DNA of 64,000 nucleotides, taken from contig NZ_CP013444.1 in the NCBI RefSeq assembly GCF_001718835.1, positions 3,224,001 through 3,288,000 on the forward strand, read 5' to 3'. How positions within the stretch are numbered: the stretch's first letter is position 1; every line of letters begins with the position of its first letter. Origin of the DNA: Burkholderia cepacia (GTDB lineage Bacteria; Pseudomonadota; Gammaproteobacteria; Burkholderiales; Burkholderiaceae). Positions 14,515-22,805 of the stretch are shown here, piece by piece. The position numbers and the translations under genes were made by a program. The notes beneath the pieces were generated by a model, which ran no database searches, was not told the DNA's origin, and saw nothing but the letters and a program-made list of their open reading frames with translations.

Positions 14515-17109
14515 TCAAGCCGCCTGCGACGATTCGAGGAAGTCCTGCGCGAAGCGCTGCAGCACGCCGCCCGCTTCGTAGATCGACACTTCCTCGGCCG
14601 TATCGAGCCGGCACGTCATCGGCACCTCGACGCGCTCGCCGTTCTTGCGGTGAATCACCAGCGTCAGGTCGGCACGCGGCGTGCGCTCGCCGATCACGTC
14701 GAAGGTTTCGGTGCCGTCGATGCCGAGCGTCGTCCGGTTCGTGCCGGGCTTGAACTCGAGCGGCAGCACGCCCATCCCGATCAGGTTCGTGCGGTGGATC
14801 CGCTCGAAGCCTTCGGCGGCGATCGCCTCGACGCCCGCGAGCCGCACGCCCTTCGCGGCCCAGTCGCGCGACGAACCCTGGCCGTAGTCGGCGCCGGCCA
14901 CGACGATCAGCGGCTGCTTGCGATTCATGTACGTCTCGATCGCTTCCCACATCCGCATGACCTTGCCTTCCGGCTCGACGCGCGCGAGCGAGCCCTTCTT
15001 CACCGCGCCGTCGACGACCGCCATCTCGTTGATCAGCGTCGGGTTCGCGAAGGTCGCGCGCTGCGCGGTCAGGTGGTCTCCCCGGTGCGTCGCGTACGAG
15101 TTGAAGTCTTCTTCCGGCAGGCCCATCTTCGCGAGGTATTCGCCGGCCGCGCTGTCCGGCAGGATCGCGTTCGACGGCGACAGGTGGTCGGTCGTGATGT
15201 TGTCGCCGAGCACCGCGAGCGGGCGCATGCCCTGCAGCGTGCGCTCGCCGGCCAGCGCGCCTTCCCAGTACGGCGGACGGCGGATGTAGGTGCTCTGCGC
15301 GCGCCAGTCGTACAGCGGCGCCGCGCGCTCGCCCGCATCGGCGCTGCGCGCGAACATCGGTTCGTAGACCTTGCGGAACTGCTCGGGCTTCACGCTCGAC
15401 GCGACGATCGCGTCGATCTCCTCGTCGGTCGGCCAGATGTCCTTCAGCGTGACGGGCTTGCCGTCCGCGTCGTGGCCGAGCACGTCCTTCTCGATGTCGA
15501 AACGGATCGTGCCGGCGATCGCATACGCGACGACGAGCGGCGGCGACGCGAGGAACGCCTGCTTCGCATACGGGTGAATCCGGCCGTCGAAGTTGCGGTT
15601 GCCTGACAGCACGGCCGTCGCGTACAGGTCGCGGTCGACGATTTCCTGCTGGATCTTCGGGTCGAGCGCGCCCGACATCCCGTTGCAGGTCGTGCACGCG
15701 AACGCGACGATGCCGAAGCCGAGCTTCTCGAGTTCGGGCAGCAGGTTCGCTTCTTCCAGGTACAGCTCGACCGCCTTGGAGCCCGGCGCGAGCGAGCTCT
15801 TCACCCACGGCTTGCGGGTGAGGCCGCGCGCATTCGCGTTGCGCGCGAGCAAGGCCGCGGCGATCACGTTGCGCGGGTTGCTGGTGTTCGTGCAGCTCGT
15901 GATCGCGGCGATGATCACCGCGCCGTCGGGCATCTCGCCCGCCTTCTCTTCCCATTGGCCGGCGATCCCGCGCGCGGCGAGATCGGAGGTCGGCAGCCGC
16001 TTGTGCGGGTTCGACGGGCCGGCCATGTTGCGCACCACGCTCGACAGGTCGAACGTCAGCGTGCGCTCGTACTGCGCGTTGGCGAGCGTATCGGCCCACA
16101 GGCCCGCCGCCTTCGCGTAGGTCTCGACGAGCTTCACCTGCTCGTCGCTGCGGCCGGTGAGGCGCAGGTAGTCGGTCGTCTGGCCGTCGATGAAGAACAT
16201 CGCGGCCGTCGCGCCGTATTCGGGCGCCATGTTCGAGATCGTCGCGCGATCGCCGAGCGTGAGGCTCGCCGCCCCTTCGCCGCGGAACTCCAGATACGCA
16301 CCGACCACCTTTTCCTTGCGCAGGAACTCGGTCAGTGCGAGCACGACGTCGGTCGCGGTGATGCCGGGCTGGCGCTTGCCGGTCAGCTCGACGCCGACGA
16401 TGTCGGGCAGGCGCATCCACGATGCGCGGCCCAGCATCACGTTCTCCGCTTCGAGCCCGCCGACGCCGATCGCGATCACGCCGAGCGCGTCGACGTGCGG
16501 CGTGTGGCTGTCGGTGCCGACGCAGGTGTCCGGGTACGCGACGCCGTCCTGCGCCTGGATCACCGGCGACATCTTCTCGAGGTTGATCTGGTGCATGATG
16601 CCGTTGCCCGGCGGGATCACGTCGACGTTCTCGAACGCCTTCTTCGTCCACTCGATGAAGTGGAAGCGGTCCTCGTTGCGGCGATCCTCGATCGCGCGGT
16701 TCTTCGCGAACGCGTCCGGATCGAAGCCGCCGCATTCGACGGCGAGCGAGTGGTCGACGATCAGCTGCACGGGCACGACCGGGTTCACCTTCGCCGGGTC
16801 GCCGCCGCCGTCGGCGATCGCATCGCGCAGGCCCGCGAGGTCGACGAGCGCCGTCTGCCCGAGGATGTCGTGGCACACGACCCGCGCCGGGAACCACGGG
16901 AAGTCGCGTTCGCGCTTGCGCTCGATGATCTGCTTCAGCGAATCGGCGAGGATCGCCGGATCGCAACGGCGCACGAGGTTTTCGGCGAGCACGCGCGACG
17001 TGTACGGCAGCGTGTCGTACGCGCCGGGTGCGATCGCGTCGACCGCGGCGCGCGCGTCGAAATAGTCCAGCGACGTGCCGGGCAGGGGTTTGCGGTAGGC
17101 GGTATTCAT
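14515..17109 (-). CDS. acnD: Fe/S-dependent 2-methylisocitrate dehydratase AcnD (864 aa)
   Basis: An aconitase-family iron-sulfur enzyme that dehydrates 2-methylcitrate in propionate degradation. It opens MNTAYRKPLPGTSLDYFDARAAVD, has the aconitase signature FVACTTCNGMSGALDP with the cluster cysteines plus ITSCTNTSNPRNV further upstream, and ends with the swivelling domain (DYGQGSSRDWAAKGVRLAGVEAI, IHRTNLIGMGVLPLEF). The length matches AcnD, which is shorter than AcnA. Adjacency to prpF and prpC, with no prpD, is the AcnD/PrpF variant of the 2-methylcitrate cycle common in Burkholderia. Confidence 0.96.
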   Translation of the reverse strand: MNTAYRKPLPGTSLDYFDARAAVDAIAPGAYDTLPYTSRVLAENLVRRCDPAILADSLKQIIERKRERDFPWFPARVVCHDILGQTALVDLAGLRDAIADGGGDPAKVNPVVPVQLIVDHSLAVECGGFDPDAFAKNRAIEDRRNEDRFHFIEWTKKAFENVDVIPPGNGIMHQINLEKMSPVIQAQDGVAYPDTCVGTDSHTPHVDALGVIAIGVGGLEAENVMLGRASWMRLPDIVGVELTGKRQPGITATDVVLALTEFLRKEKVVGAYLEFRGEGAASLTLGDRATISNMAPEYGATAAMFFIDGQTTDYLRLTGRSDEQVKLVETYAKAAGLWADTLANAQYERTLTFDLSSVVRNMAGPSNPHKRLPTSDLAARGIAGQWEEKAGEMPDGAVIIAAITSCTNTSNPRNVIAAALLARNANARGLTRKPWVKSSLAPGSKAVELYLEEANLLPELEKLGFGIVAFACTTCNGMSGALDPKIQQEIVDRDLYATAVLSGNRNFDGRIHPYAKQAFLASPPLVVAYAIAGTIRFDIEKDVLGHDADGKPVTLKDIWPTDEEIDAIVASSVKPEQFRKVYEPMFARSADAGERAAPLYDWRAQSTYIRRPPYWEGALAGERTLQGMRPLAVLGDNITTDHLSPSNAILPDSAAGEYLAKMGLPEEDFNSYATHRGDHLTAQRATFANPTLINEMAVVDGAVKKGSLARVEPEGKVMRMWEAIETYMNRKQPLIVVAGADYGQGSSRDWAAKGVRLAGVEAIAAEGFERIHRTNLIGMGVLPLEFKPGTNRTTLGIDGTETFDVIGERTPRADLTLVIHRKNGERVEVPMTCRLDTAEEVSIYEAGGVLQRFAQDFLESSQAA

Positions 17110-17173
17110 GATGTGGGGGAAAGCTGGGGATTCATGAGCGGGGGAAGCCGACCGGCCTCCCCCGGGCGCCGGA

Positions 17174-18346
17174 TCAGCGCTTCTCGATCGGCACGAACTG
17201 CAGGTCTTCCGGGCCGGTGTAGTTCGCGCTCGGGCGGATGATCTTGTTGTCGATGCGCTGCTCGATGATGTGCGCGCTCCAGCCCGACGTGCGCGAGATC
17301 ACGAACAGCGGCGTGAACATCGCGGTCGGCACGCCCATCATGTGATACGACACCGCGCTGAACCAGTCGAGGTTCGGGAACATCTTCTTCGCTTCCCACA
17401 TCACCGATTCGAGGCGCTCGGCGATGTTGTACAGCTTCAGGTCGCCCGCTTCCTTCGACAGCTTGTGCGCGACGCCCTTGATCACCTTGTTGCGCGGATC
17501 GGAGATCGTGTAGACCGGGTGGCCGAAGCCGATCACGACTTCCTTGTTCTCGACGCGGCGGCGGATGTCGGCTTCGGCGTCGTCCGGCGAGCTGTAGCGG
17601 CTCTGGATTTCATACGCGACTTCGTTCGCGCCGCCGTGCTTCGGCCCGCGCAGCGCGCCGATCGCGCCGGTGATCGCCGAGTAGATGTCCGAGCCCGTGC
17701 CCGCGATCACGCGGCCGGTGAACGTCGACGCGTTGAATTCGTGCTCCGCGTACAGGATCAGCGACGTGTGCATCGCCTCGACCCACGACTTCGACGGCGT
17801 CTTGCCGTGCAGCAGGTGCAGGAAGTGGCCGCCGATCGAGTCGTCGTCGGTTTCCGTTTCGATGCGCTTGCCGTTGTGCGAGAAGTGATACCAGTACAGC
17901 AGCATCGAACCGAGCGACGCCATCAGGCGGTCGGCGATGTCGCGCGCGCCCGGCAGGTTGTGGTCGTCCTTCTCCGGCAGCACGGTGCCGAGCACCGACA
18001 CGCCCGTGCGCATCACGTCCATCGGGTGCGCGGATGCCGGGATCTGCTCGAGCGCGGCCTTCAGCGCGTTCGGCAGGCCGCGCAGCGCGCGCAGCTTCGC
18101 CTTGTATGCGGCCAGTTCGGTCAGGTTCGGCAGCGTGCCGTGCACGAGCAGGTGCGCGATTTCCTCGAATTCGCACGACTCGGCGACGTCGAGAATGTCG
18201 TAGCCGCGATAGTGCAGGTCGTTGCCGGTCTTGCCGACCGTGCACAGCGCCGTGTTGCCGGCCGTCACGCCCGACAGCGCCACCGACTTCTTCGGCTTGA
18301 ATGCGCCTGCGGCGGCCGGTGCTGCTGCGTCTTTCGTCTCGCTCAT
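17174..18346 (-). CDS. prpC: 2-methylcitrate synthase PrpC (390 aa)
   Basis: A citrate-synthase-fold enzyme that condenses propionyl-CoA with oxaloacetate. Catalytic histidines are in GPKHGGANE and GFGHPVYTISDPR, and the C-terminal aspartate/arginine region reads FPNLDWFSAVSYHMMGVP followed by FVISRTSGWSAHIIEQR. The KKSVALSGVTAGNTALCTVGKTGNDLHYRGYDI start is typical of PrpC rather than GltA. The ATG at 18344-18346 is chosen because GGAG lies about 10 bases upstream; an in-frame TTG five codons earlier overlaps that ribosome binding site and is rejected. It lies 64 bases before acnD and 115 bases after prpB. Confidence 0.96.
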   Translation of the reverse strand: MSETKDAAAPAAAGAFKPKKSVALSGVTAGNTALCTVGKTGNDLHYRGYDILDVAESCEFEEIAHLLVHGTLPNLTELAAYKAKLRALRGLPNALKAALEQIPASAHPMDVMRTGVSVLGTVLPEKDDHNLPGARDIADRLMASLGSMLLYWYHFSHNGKRIETETDDDSIGGHFLHLLHGKTPSKSWVEAMHTSLILYAEHEFNASTFTGRVIAGTGSDIYSAITGAIGALRGPKHGGANEVAYEIQSRYSSPDDAEADIRRRVENKEVVIGFGHPVYTISDPRNKVIKGVAHKLSKEAGDLKLYNIAERLESVMWEAKKMFPNLDWFSAVSYHMMGVPTAMFTPLFVISRTSGWSAHIIEQRIDNKIIRPSANYTGPEDLQFVPIEKR

Positions 18347-18461
18347 GTTTCCGTTCTCCAATAGGTATCGGGGGTGTCATGTCCGCCGGGCGCGGCACGG
18401 GTGCGCGCCGCCCGGTTTCATGCAAAGCGTTCCGGGAACCGTGCCCGGCGCGCGGGCCGAA

Positions 18462-19355
18462 TTACTTCTTGCCCTGCGCGAACAGCTCGTCGAGCTTGCG
18501 CTCGTATTCGTGATAGCCGAGGAAGTCGTACAGCTCGGCGCGCGTCTGCATCGTCGGCACGGCAGCCTTCTGCGTGCCGTCGCGGCGCAGCGTCTCGTAG
18601 AAGTTCAGCGCGGCCTTGTTCATCGCGCGATACGCGCCGCAGCAGTACAGCGCGATGTCGACGTTCGCCTCGCGCAGCTCGTCGAGCGTGAACAGCGGCG
18701 TCGAGCCGAACTCGGTCAGGTTCGCGAGGATCGGCACCTTCACGGCCGCCTTGAAGCGGCGGTAGTCGTCGAGCGTCTTCATCGCTTCCGGGAAGATCAT
18801 GTCCGCGCCGGCCTCGACATAGGCCACCGCGCGCTCGATCGCCGAATCGATCCCTTCGGCGGCGGCGGCGTCGGTACGCGCCATGATCACGAATTGATCG
18901 TCGGTGCGCGCATCGACCGCGGCCTTCACGCGGTCGACCATTTCCTCGGCCGGCACGACTTCCTTGCCCGGACGGTGGCCGCAGCGCTTCTGGCCGACCT
19001 GGTCTTCCAGGTGCACGGCCGCGACGCCGGCCTTGATGAACGAGCGCACCGTGCGCGCGATGTTGAACGCGCCGCCCCAGCCCGTATCGATGTCGACCAG
19101 CAGCGGCAGGTCGGTCGCGTTGGTGATCCGGTTCGCGTCGATCAGCACGTCTTCCATCGTGCTGATGCCGAGGTCGGGGATCCCGAGCGAGTTCGCGGCG
19201 ACGCCGCCACCGGACAGATACACGGCCTTGAAGCCGACGGCCTGCGCCATCTTGGCCGCATACGCGGTGATCGCGCCGACCACCTGCAGCGGCTGCTCCG
19301 CCGCGACTGCCGCGCGGAATTTCGCGCCGGCGCTCTGAAGATGCGTGTTGCTCAT
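18462..19355 (-). CDS. prpB: 2-methylisocitrate lyase PrpB (297 aa)
   Basis: The final enzyme of the 2-methylcitrate cycle, which splits 2-methylisocitrate to pyruvate and succinate. It belongs to the isocitrate lyase/PEP mutase family: VGAITAYAAKMAQAVGFKAVYLSGGG at the start, LLVDIDTGWGG, then the family signature LEDQVGQKRCGHRPGK with the catalytic cysteine, and IMARTDA. The start ATG (19353-19355) is preceded by AGGAGG; upstream in-frame sequence is not PrpB-like. It is the first gene of the prp operon, divergent from prpR, behind a sigma-54 promoter. Confidence 0.97.
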   Translation of the reverse strand: MSNTHLQSAGAKFRAAVAAEQPLQVVGAITAYAAKMAQAVGFKAVYLSGGGVAANSLGIPDLGISTMEDVLIDANRITNATDLPLLVDIDTGWGGAFNIARTVRSFIKAGVAAVHLEDQVGQKRCGHRPGKEVVPAEEMVDRVKAAVDARTDDQFVIMARTDAAAAEGIDSAIERAVAYVEAGADMIFPEAMKTLDDYRRFKAAVKVPILANLTEFGSTPLFTLDELREANVDIALYCCGAYRAMNKAALNFYETLRRDGTQKAAVPTMQTRAELYDFLGYHEYERKLDELFAQGKK

Positions 19356-19385
19356 GAACGGCCTCCTGATGGAATGCCCGATAAC

Positions 19386-19401
19386 AGCAAGGACCGGGCC
19401 A
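19386..19401 (-). promoter_or_regulatory. sigma-54 promoter of the prp operon
   Basis: On the minus strand the sequence TGGCCCGGTCCTTGCT has GG and GC elements exactly 10 bases apart, fitting the -24/-12 consensus TGGCAC-N5-TTGCW. It lies about 30-45 bases before prpB. PrpR is a sigma-54 activator, so this is the expected target promoter. Confidence 0.8.
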
Positions 19402-19487
19402 GCTCGCGGAACGTCGCTAACCCACTGATTCTTAAGCAACCGGCACGGGCGAAACCGCACCCGGCGATTTCAATTCGGCAATTTCGT

Positions 19488-19503
19488 GTTTCAAAAATGA
19501 AAT
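19488..19503. promoter_or_regulatory. candidate PrpR operator
   Basis: The dyad GTTTCA-AAAA-TGAAAT resembles PrpR sites known from enteric bacteria (TTTCA...TGAAA). It lies 87-102 bases upstream of the sigma-54 core of prpB, a suitable activator position. It also overlaps the likely -35 region of prpR, whose CATAAT -10 is at 19512-19517, so it could mediate autorepression too. Confidence 0.6.
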
Positions 19504-19525
19504 CGCGCGCGCATAATCGACCGCC

Positions 19526-21511
19526 ATGGACCTTTCCTCGACCAAGCCCGTCGGCCCGGCGGATCGCGCGGCGCGCCCGCGCATCTGGGCGATGGGCATC
19601 AGCCGCCTGCGCGAGCTGTTTCGCGAGATCGCCGGCGAATTCGACGAACGCGCCGACGTGCGCATCGTCACGCGCGCCTATGAGGATGCGCTCAGCGCGA
19701 TCGCCGAGGCCGGTGCCGCGCGGCCCGACGTGATCGTCGCGGCCGGCTCGAACGGCGGCTTCCTGAAAACGCGTGCGCAGGTGCCGGTGGTGGTCGTGTC
19801 GCCGACCGGCTTCGACGTGATGCAGGCGCTCGCGCGGGCCCGGCGCGACGCGTCGCGGATCGCGCTCGTCAGCGCCGGCGAAACGCCGCCCGAAGTGCGC
19901 CGCTTCGTCGCCGCCTACGGCCTCGACGTGCAGTTTGCGTCATATCAGTCCGCGCAGGAAGCGGAAGCCTGCGTGCACGAGCTGCGCGACCGCGGCATCG
20001 AGACGATCGTCGGCCCCGGCCTCGTCACCGATCTCGCGGCCGGCGCCGGCATGGGCGCGGTGTTCCTGTATTCGCACGCATCGGTGCGCAAGGCCGTCGA
20101 TACGGCGCTCGAAGTCGCGTATGCGACGCACGCCGAGGCGTTCCGCCGCCAGCGGCTCGACAACCTGCTCCAGCACCTGCGCGACGGCGTGGTCGCGCTC
20201 GACGCGCGCGGCCGCGTGGAGGCGATCAACGAACGGCTCGCGTCGGCGCTCGGGGTCGAACCCGCGGCGGCCGTCGGCCGCGCGCTCGTCGACCTGCGGC
20301 CCGAGTTGCGCACGCTGCGCGGCGAGGACGGCGACGCGCTCGCAACCGTGCGCGGCGTGCGCTACGTCGTGCATCGCGGGCCGCTCGTCGATCGCGGCGT
20401 CACGTCGGGCAGCGTGCTGACGTTCCAGGAATCGCGCGCGGTCGAACGGCTCGACCGCGCACTGCGTTCGCAACCCACCACGCAGCAGTTCGCGGCGCGC
20501 TACGCGCTCGACGACGTGGTCGGCGCATCGGCGCCGATGGCGCGCGTGCGCGATCTCGTGCGCCGCTACGCGAAATCCGACGCGACCGTGCTCGTGCTCG
20601 GCGAAAGCGGCACCGGCAAGGAAATGATCGCGCAGAGCCTGCACGCGCTGTCCGCGCGGCGCAGCTACCCGTTCGTCGCGGTCAATTGCGGCGCGTTTCC
20701 GGAAGCGCTGCTCGAAAGCGAGCTGTTCGGCTATGAGGAAGGCGCGTTCACTGGTGCGCGGCGCGGCGGCAAGACCGGCCTGTTCGAAGCCGCGCACCGC
20801 GGCACGCTGTTTCTCGACGAGATCGGCGAGATGCCGCCGTCGCTGCAGAGCCGGCTGCTGCGCGTGCTGCAGGAGCGCGAGGTGATCCGCCTCGGCTCGA
20901 CCGAGCCGATCCGCATCGACGTGCGCGTGATCGCCGCGACGCACCGTCCGCTGCTCGCCGCCGTCGAGGCCGGCACGTTCCGCGCGGATCTCTACTACCG
21001 GCTCAACATCCTGAACGTCGGCCTGCCGCCGCTGCGCGAGCGCGCGGCCGACATCCCGGCGCTCGCGGCCACGCTGCTCGTGCAGGCCGCGCGGCGCGAG
21101 CCGCGGCTCGCGGACAGCCTGCGCGATGCCGGCGACGCGGCGCGCATGCTCGACGCGGCGCAGGCGATCCTGATGCGCTACCGGTGGCCCGGCAACGTGC
21201 GGGAACTGCAGAACGTGATCGAGCGGATCGCGGTGGAGCTGGCCGAGGAAGCGGGCGACGACGGGCAGGCTGCGCCGTGCGGCGTGCTCGATCCCGACGC
21301 GCTGCAGGCGATCGCGCCCGAGCTGTTCGCGAGCCCGGCCGACGCGGGTGCCGATCCGGACGATGCGCAGACGCTGTACGCACGCCGCCGTCGCGCGGAG
21401 GCCGACGAGATCCGCGCGGTACTCGACGCGTGCGGCGGCGACCGCGACCGCGCATGCGCGATGCTCGGCATCAGCAAGACGACGCTGTGGCGGAAGCTGT
21501 CCGGCAGGTAG
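19526..21511 (+). CDS. prpR: propionate catabolism sigma-54 regulator PrpR (661 aa)
   Basis: The activator of the divergent prp operon. Residues about 20-200 form the PrpR N-terminal sensory domain (IWAMGISRLRELFREIAGEFDERADVRIV), which responds to 2-methylcitrate in characterised homologues. A PAS-like segment follows (NLLQHLRDGVVALDARGRVEAINERLASALG). The AAA+ domain carries LGESGTGKE (Walker A), the sigma-54 contact loop GAFTGA and FLDEIGEMP (Walker B). The C-terminus has a Fis-type helix-turn-helix (RACAMLGISKTTLWRKLSGR). The ATG is only about 9 bases after a CATAAT -10 element, so the transcript may be leaderless or nearly so. Confidence 0.95.
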   Translation: MDLSSTKPVGPADRAARPRIWAMGISRLRELFREIAGEFDERADVRIVTRAYEDALSAIAEAGAARPDVIVAAGSNGGFLKTRAQVPVVVVSPTGFDVMQALARARRDASRIALVSAGETPPEVRRFVAAYGLDVQFASYQSAQEAEACVHELRDRGIETIVGPGLVTDLAAGAGMGAVFLYSHASVRKAVDTALEVAYATHAEAFRRQRLDNLLQHLRDGVVALDARGRVEAINERLASALGVEPAAAVGRALVDLRPELRTLRGEDGDALATVRGVRYVVHRGPLVDRGVTSGSVLTFQESRAVERLDRALRSQPTTQQFAARYALDDVVGASAPMARVRDLVRRYAKSDATVLVLGESGTGKEMIAQSLHALSARRSYPFVAVNCGAFPEALLESELFGYEEGAFTGARRGGKTGLFEAAHRGTLFLDEIGEMPPSLQSRLLRVLQEREVIRLGSTEPIRIDVRVIAATHRPLLAAVEAGTFRADLYYRLNILNVGLPPLRERAADIPALAATLLVQAARREPRLADSLRDAGDAARMLDAAQAILMRYRWPGNVRELQNVIERIAVELAEEAGDDGQAAPCGVLDPDALQAIAPELFASPADAGADPDDAQTLYARRRRAEADEIRAVLDACGGDRDRACAMLGISKTTLWRKLSGR

Positions 21512-21563
21512 GCGACGCCCGCCGCGACGCGGCCGTGCGCACAGGTCCGCCGCCGGTCCCCGG

Positions 21564-22181
21564 TCAGTCCGCCTTGTGATAGTGGCGATACGCCTTCGCG
21601 CGATTGCCGCACGACGACATCGAACACCAGCGGCGGCTGCCGTTCTTGCTGTCGTCGATGAACAGCCACTGGCAGGCGTCGTTCGCGCAACGCTTGACCT
21701 TCGCGAGCCGCGCACCGCCGAGCAGGTCGATCGCCGACCACAGTACCGGGCTCAGCAGCCCGCCGAGCGTTGCGGCCTCGCGCCCGACCTGCCACGCGTA
21801 CCGGTCGTTCGTGCGCGCCAGCGCGACACGCGGCGCCGCTTGCGCGAGATGGCCGCGCAGCGCAGCGACGTCGCGCGCCGGCGGCTCGCGCTGCTCGGCC
21901 TGCGCGAGGTAGAGCCGGTAAAGCGTCTCCCGCAGCGCCAGCGCACCGTCGAGCCATGCCGGCCCGGCATCCGCGATCGACGCGCCGCACGCGTCGGCCA
22001 GGCCGGCCGGCACGCCCGCCTGCTCGCGGCACCACGTCAACAGGTCTTCCAGCGTCCCGAAGGTCTCCGTCGGCGTGTCGGCGCCGCGCCAGTACAGCGT
22101 GTTCGCGAAATCGATGCTCAGCGTTTCCGGCGGCGCCGGAACCAGGCAGTCCGTCGTGACGGAAGGTTGCGTTTTGCTCAT
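21564..22181 (-). CDS. CGNR zinc-finger transcriptional regulator (205 aa)
   Basis: An N-terminal ABATE (stress-associated) domain (LSIDFANTLYWRG, then ETFGTLEDLLTWCREQAGVP) is followed by a C-terminal CGNR zinc finger: KRCANDACQWLFIDDSKNGSRRWCSMSSCGNRAKAYRHYH. The four cysteines and the CGNR motif are intact, and this domain is thought to bind DNA. It starts at ATG 22179-22181; no good ribosome binding site is seen, and two in-frame upstream ATGs exist closer to the operators. It is divergent from a VOC protein gene across a short region with two matching palindromes, which suggests it represses both. Confidence 0.88.
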   Translation of the reverse strand: MSKTQPSVTTDCLVPAPPETLSIDFANTLYWRGADTPTETFGTLEDLLTWCREQAGVPAGLADACGASIADAGPAWLDGALALRETLYRLYLAQAEQREPPARDVAALRGHLAQAAPRVALARTNDRYAWQVGREAATLGGLLSPVLWSAIDLLGGARLAKVKRCANDACQWLFIDDSKNGSRRWCSMSSCGNRAKAYRHYHKAD

Positions 22182-22196
22182 GACGCGATCGTATCT

Positions 22197-22255
22197 AACC
22201 AGCATGCCGGTTGACAAGCGCAAGGACGTTTCCTAGCATAACCTGCATGGTGGTT
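22197..22255 (+). promoter_or_regulatory. divergent promoter with two 16-bp operators
   Basis: The palindromes AACCAGCATGCCGGTT (22197-22212) and AACCTGCATGGTGGTT (22240-22255) share the pattern AACC-N-GCATG-NN-GGTT and are 43 bases apart, close to four helical turns. Between them lies a good sigma-70 promoter for the plus strand: TTGACA (22211-22216), 17-base spacer, TAGCAT (22234-22239). One operator touches the -35 box and the other covers the start-site region, a classic repression layout. Confidence 0.75.
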
Positions 22256-22304
22256 AAAACTCGCTTGCCGCACTGACACCCACGCAGTCTCAAGGAGCAA
22301 TGAC

Positions 22305-22688
22305 ATGATCGATCACCTTTCCTTCGGCGTCGCCCACATCGGCCGCAGCCGCACGTTCTACGACAGCACGCTCGGCGCGCTCGGCTACAAGCGGCTGTTC
22401 GGCGACGCGTCGTCACTGGGCTACGGCACGGCCGAACCGGTTCTGTGGCTCACGTACACGGCGCGCCCCGTGGCGGCCGATCCGGAATCGGGGCTGCATG
22501 TGTCGTTCAAGGCGTCGTCACCGGTGGAAGTCGACGCGTTCTACCGCGCCGCGCTCGAGCACGGCGGCCAGGACAACGGCGGGCCCGGCAAGCGCGAGCA
22601 CTACGGCCCCGGTTATTACGCGGCGTTCGTCGTCGATCCCGACGGATATCGGCTCGAAGCCCATTGCGAGCTGGACAACATCGTGTGA
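22305..22688 (+). CDS. VOC family (glyoxalase-like) protein (127 aa)
   Basis: A single-polypeptide VOC-fold protein: MIDHLSFGVAHIGRSRTFYDSTLGALGYKRLF, central HVSFKASSPVEVDAFYRAALEHGGQDNG and YYAAFVVDPDGYRLEAHCE at the end. Potential metal ligands are the early His of IDHLSFG, the histidine in LHVSFKA and the acidic residue in RLEAHCE. AAGGAG precedes the ATG by 7 bases. It is the target of the promoter shared with the divergent CGNR regulator and is followed by a strong terminator, so it is probably a single-gene, inducible detoxification or resistance function. The substrate is unknown. Confidence 0.88.
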   Translation: MIDHLSFGVAHIGRSRTFYDSTLGALGYKRLFGDASSLGYGTAEPVLWLTYTARPVAADPESGLHVSFKASSPVEVDAFYRAALEHGGQDNGGPGKREHYGPGYYAAFVVDPDGYRLEAHCELDNIV

Positions 22689-22750
22689 CGGGGGCGTTCG
22701 TTACATTGGAGACGCGTGCATCGCGCGTGATCTGCCACCCGTCGACCCAA

Positions 22751-22790
22751 GGCCCGATTCCGTCGTGCGCGGAATCGGGCCTCTGCTTTT
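22751..22790 (+). terminator. rho-independent terminator after the VOC gene
   Basis: A 12-bp perfect stem GGCCCGATTCCG (22751-22762) with CGGAATCGGGCC (22770-22781) has a 7-base loop and is followed by TCTGCTTTT. It lies between the VOC gene and the convergent FAH-family gene. Confidence 0.85.
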
Positions 22791-22805
22791 CGCATCGCCG
22801 AACGG

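Noticed and set aside
13295..16966. 1223-codon continuous frame joining prpF to sequence upstream
   Set aside because: The upstream part is the out-of-frame shadow of acnD (Arg-rich, no homology). PrpF starts at 14488 with its own conserved N-terminus.
18347..18361. TTG start for prpC
   Set aside because: The in-frame TTG overlaps the GGAG ribosome binding site that fits the ATG at 18344-18346.
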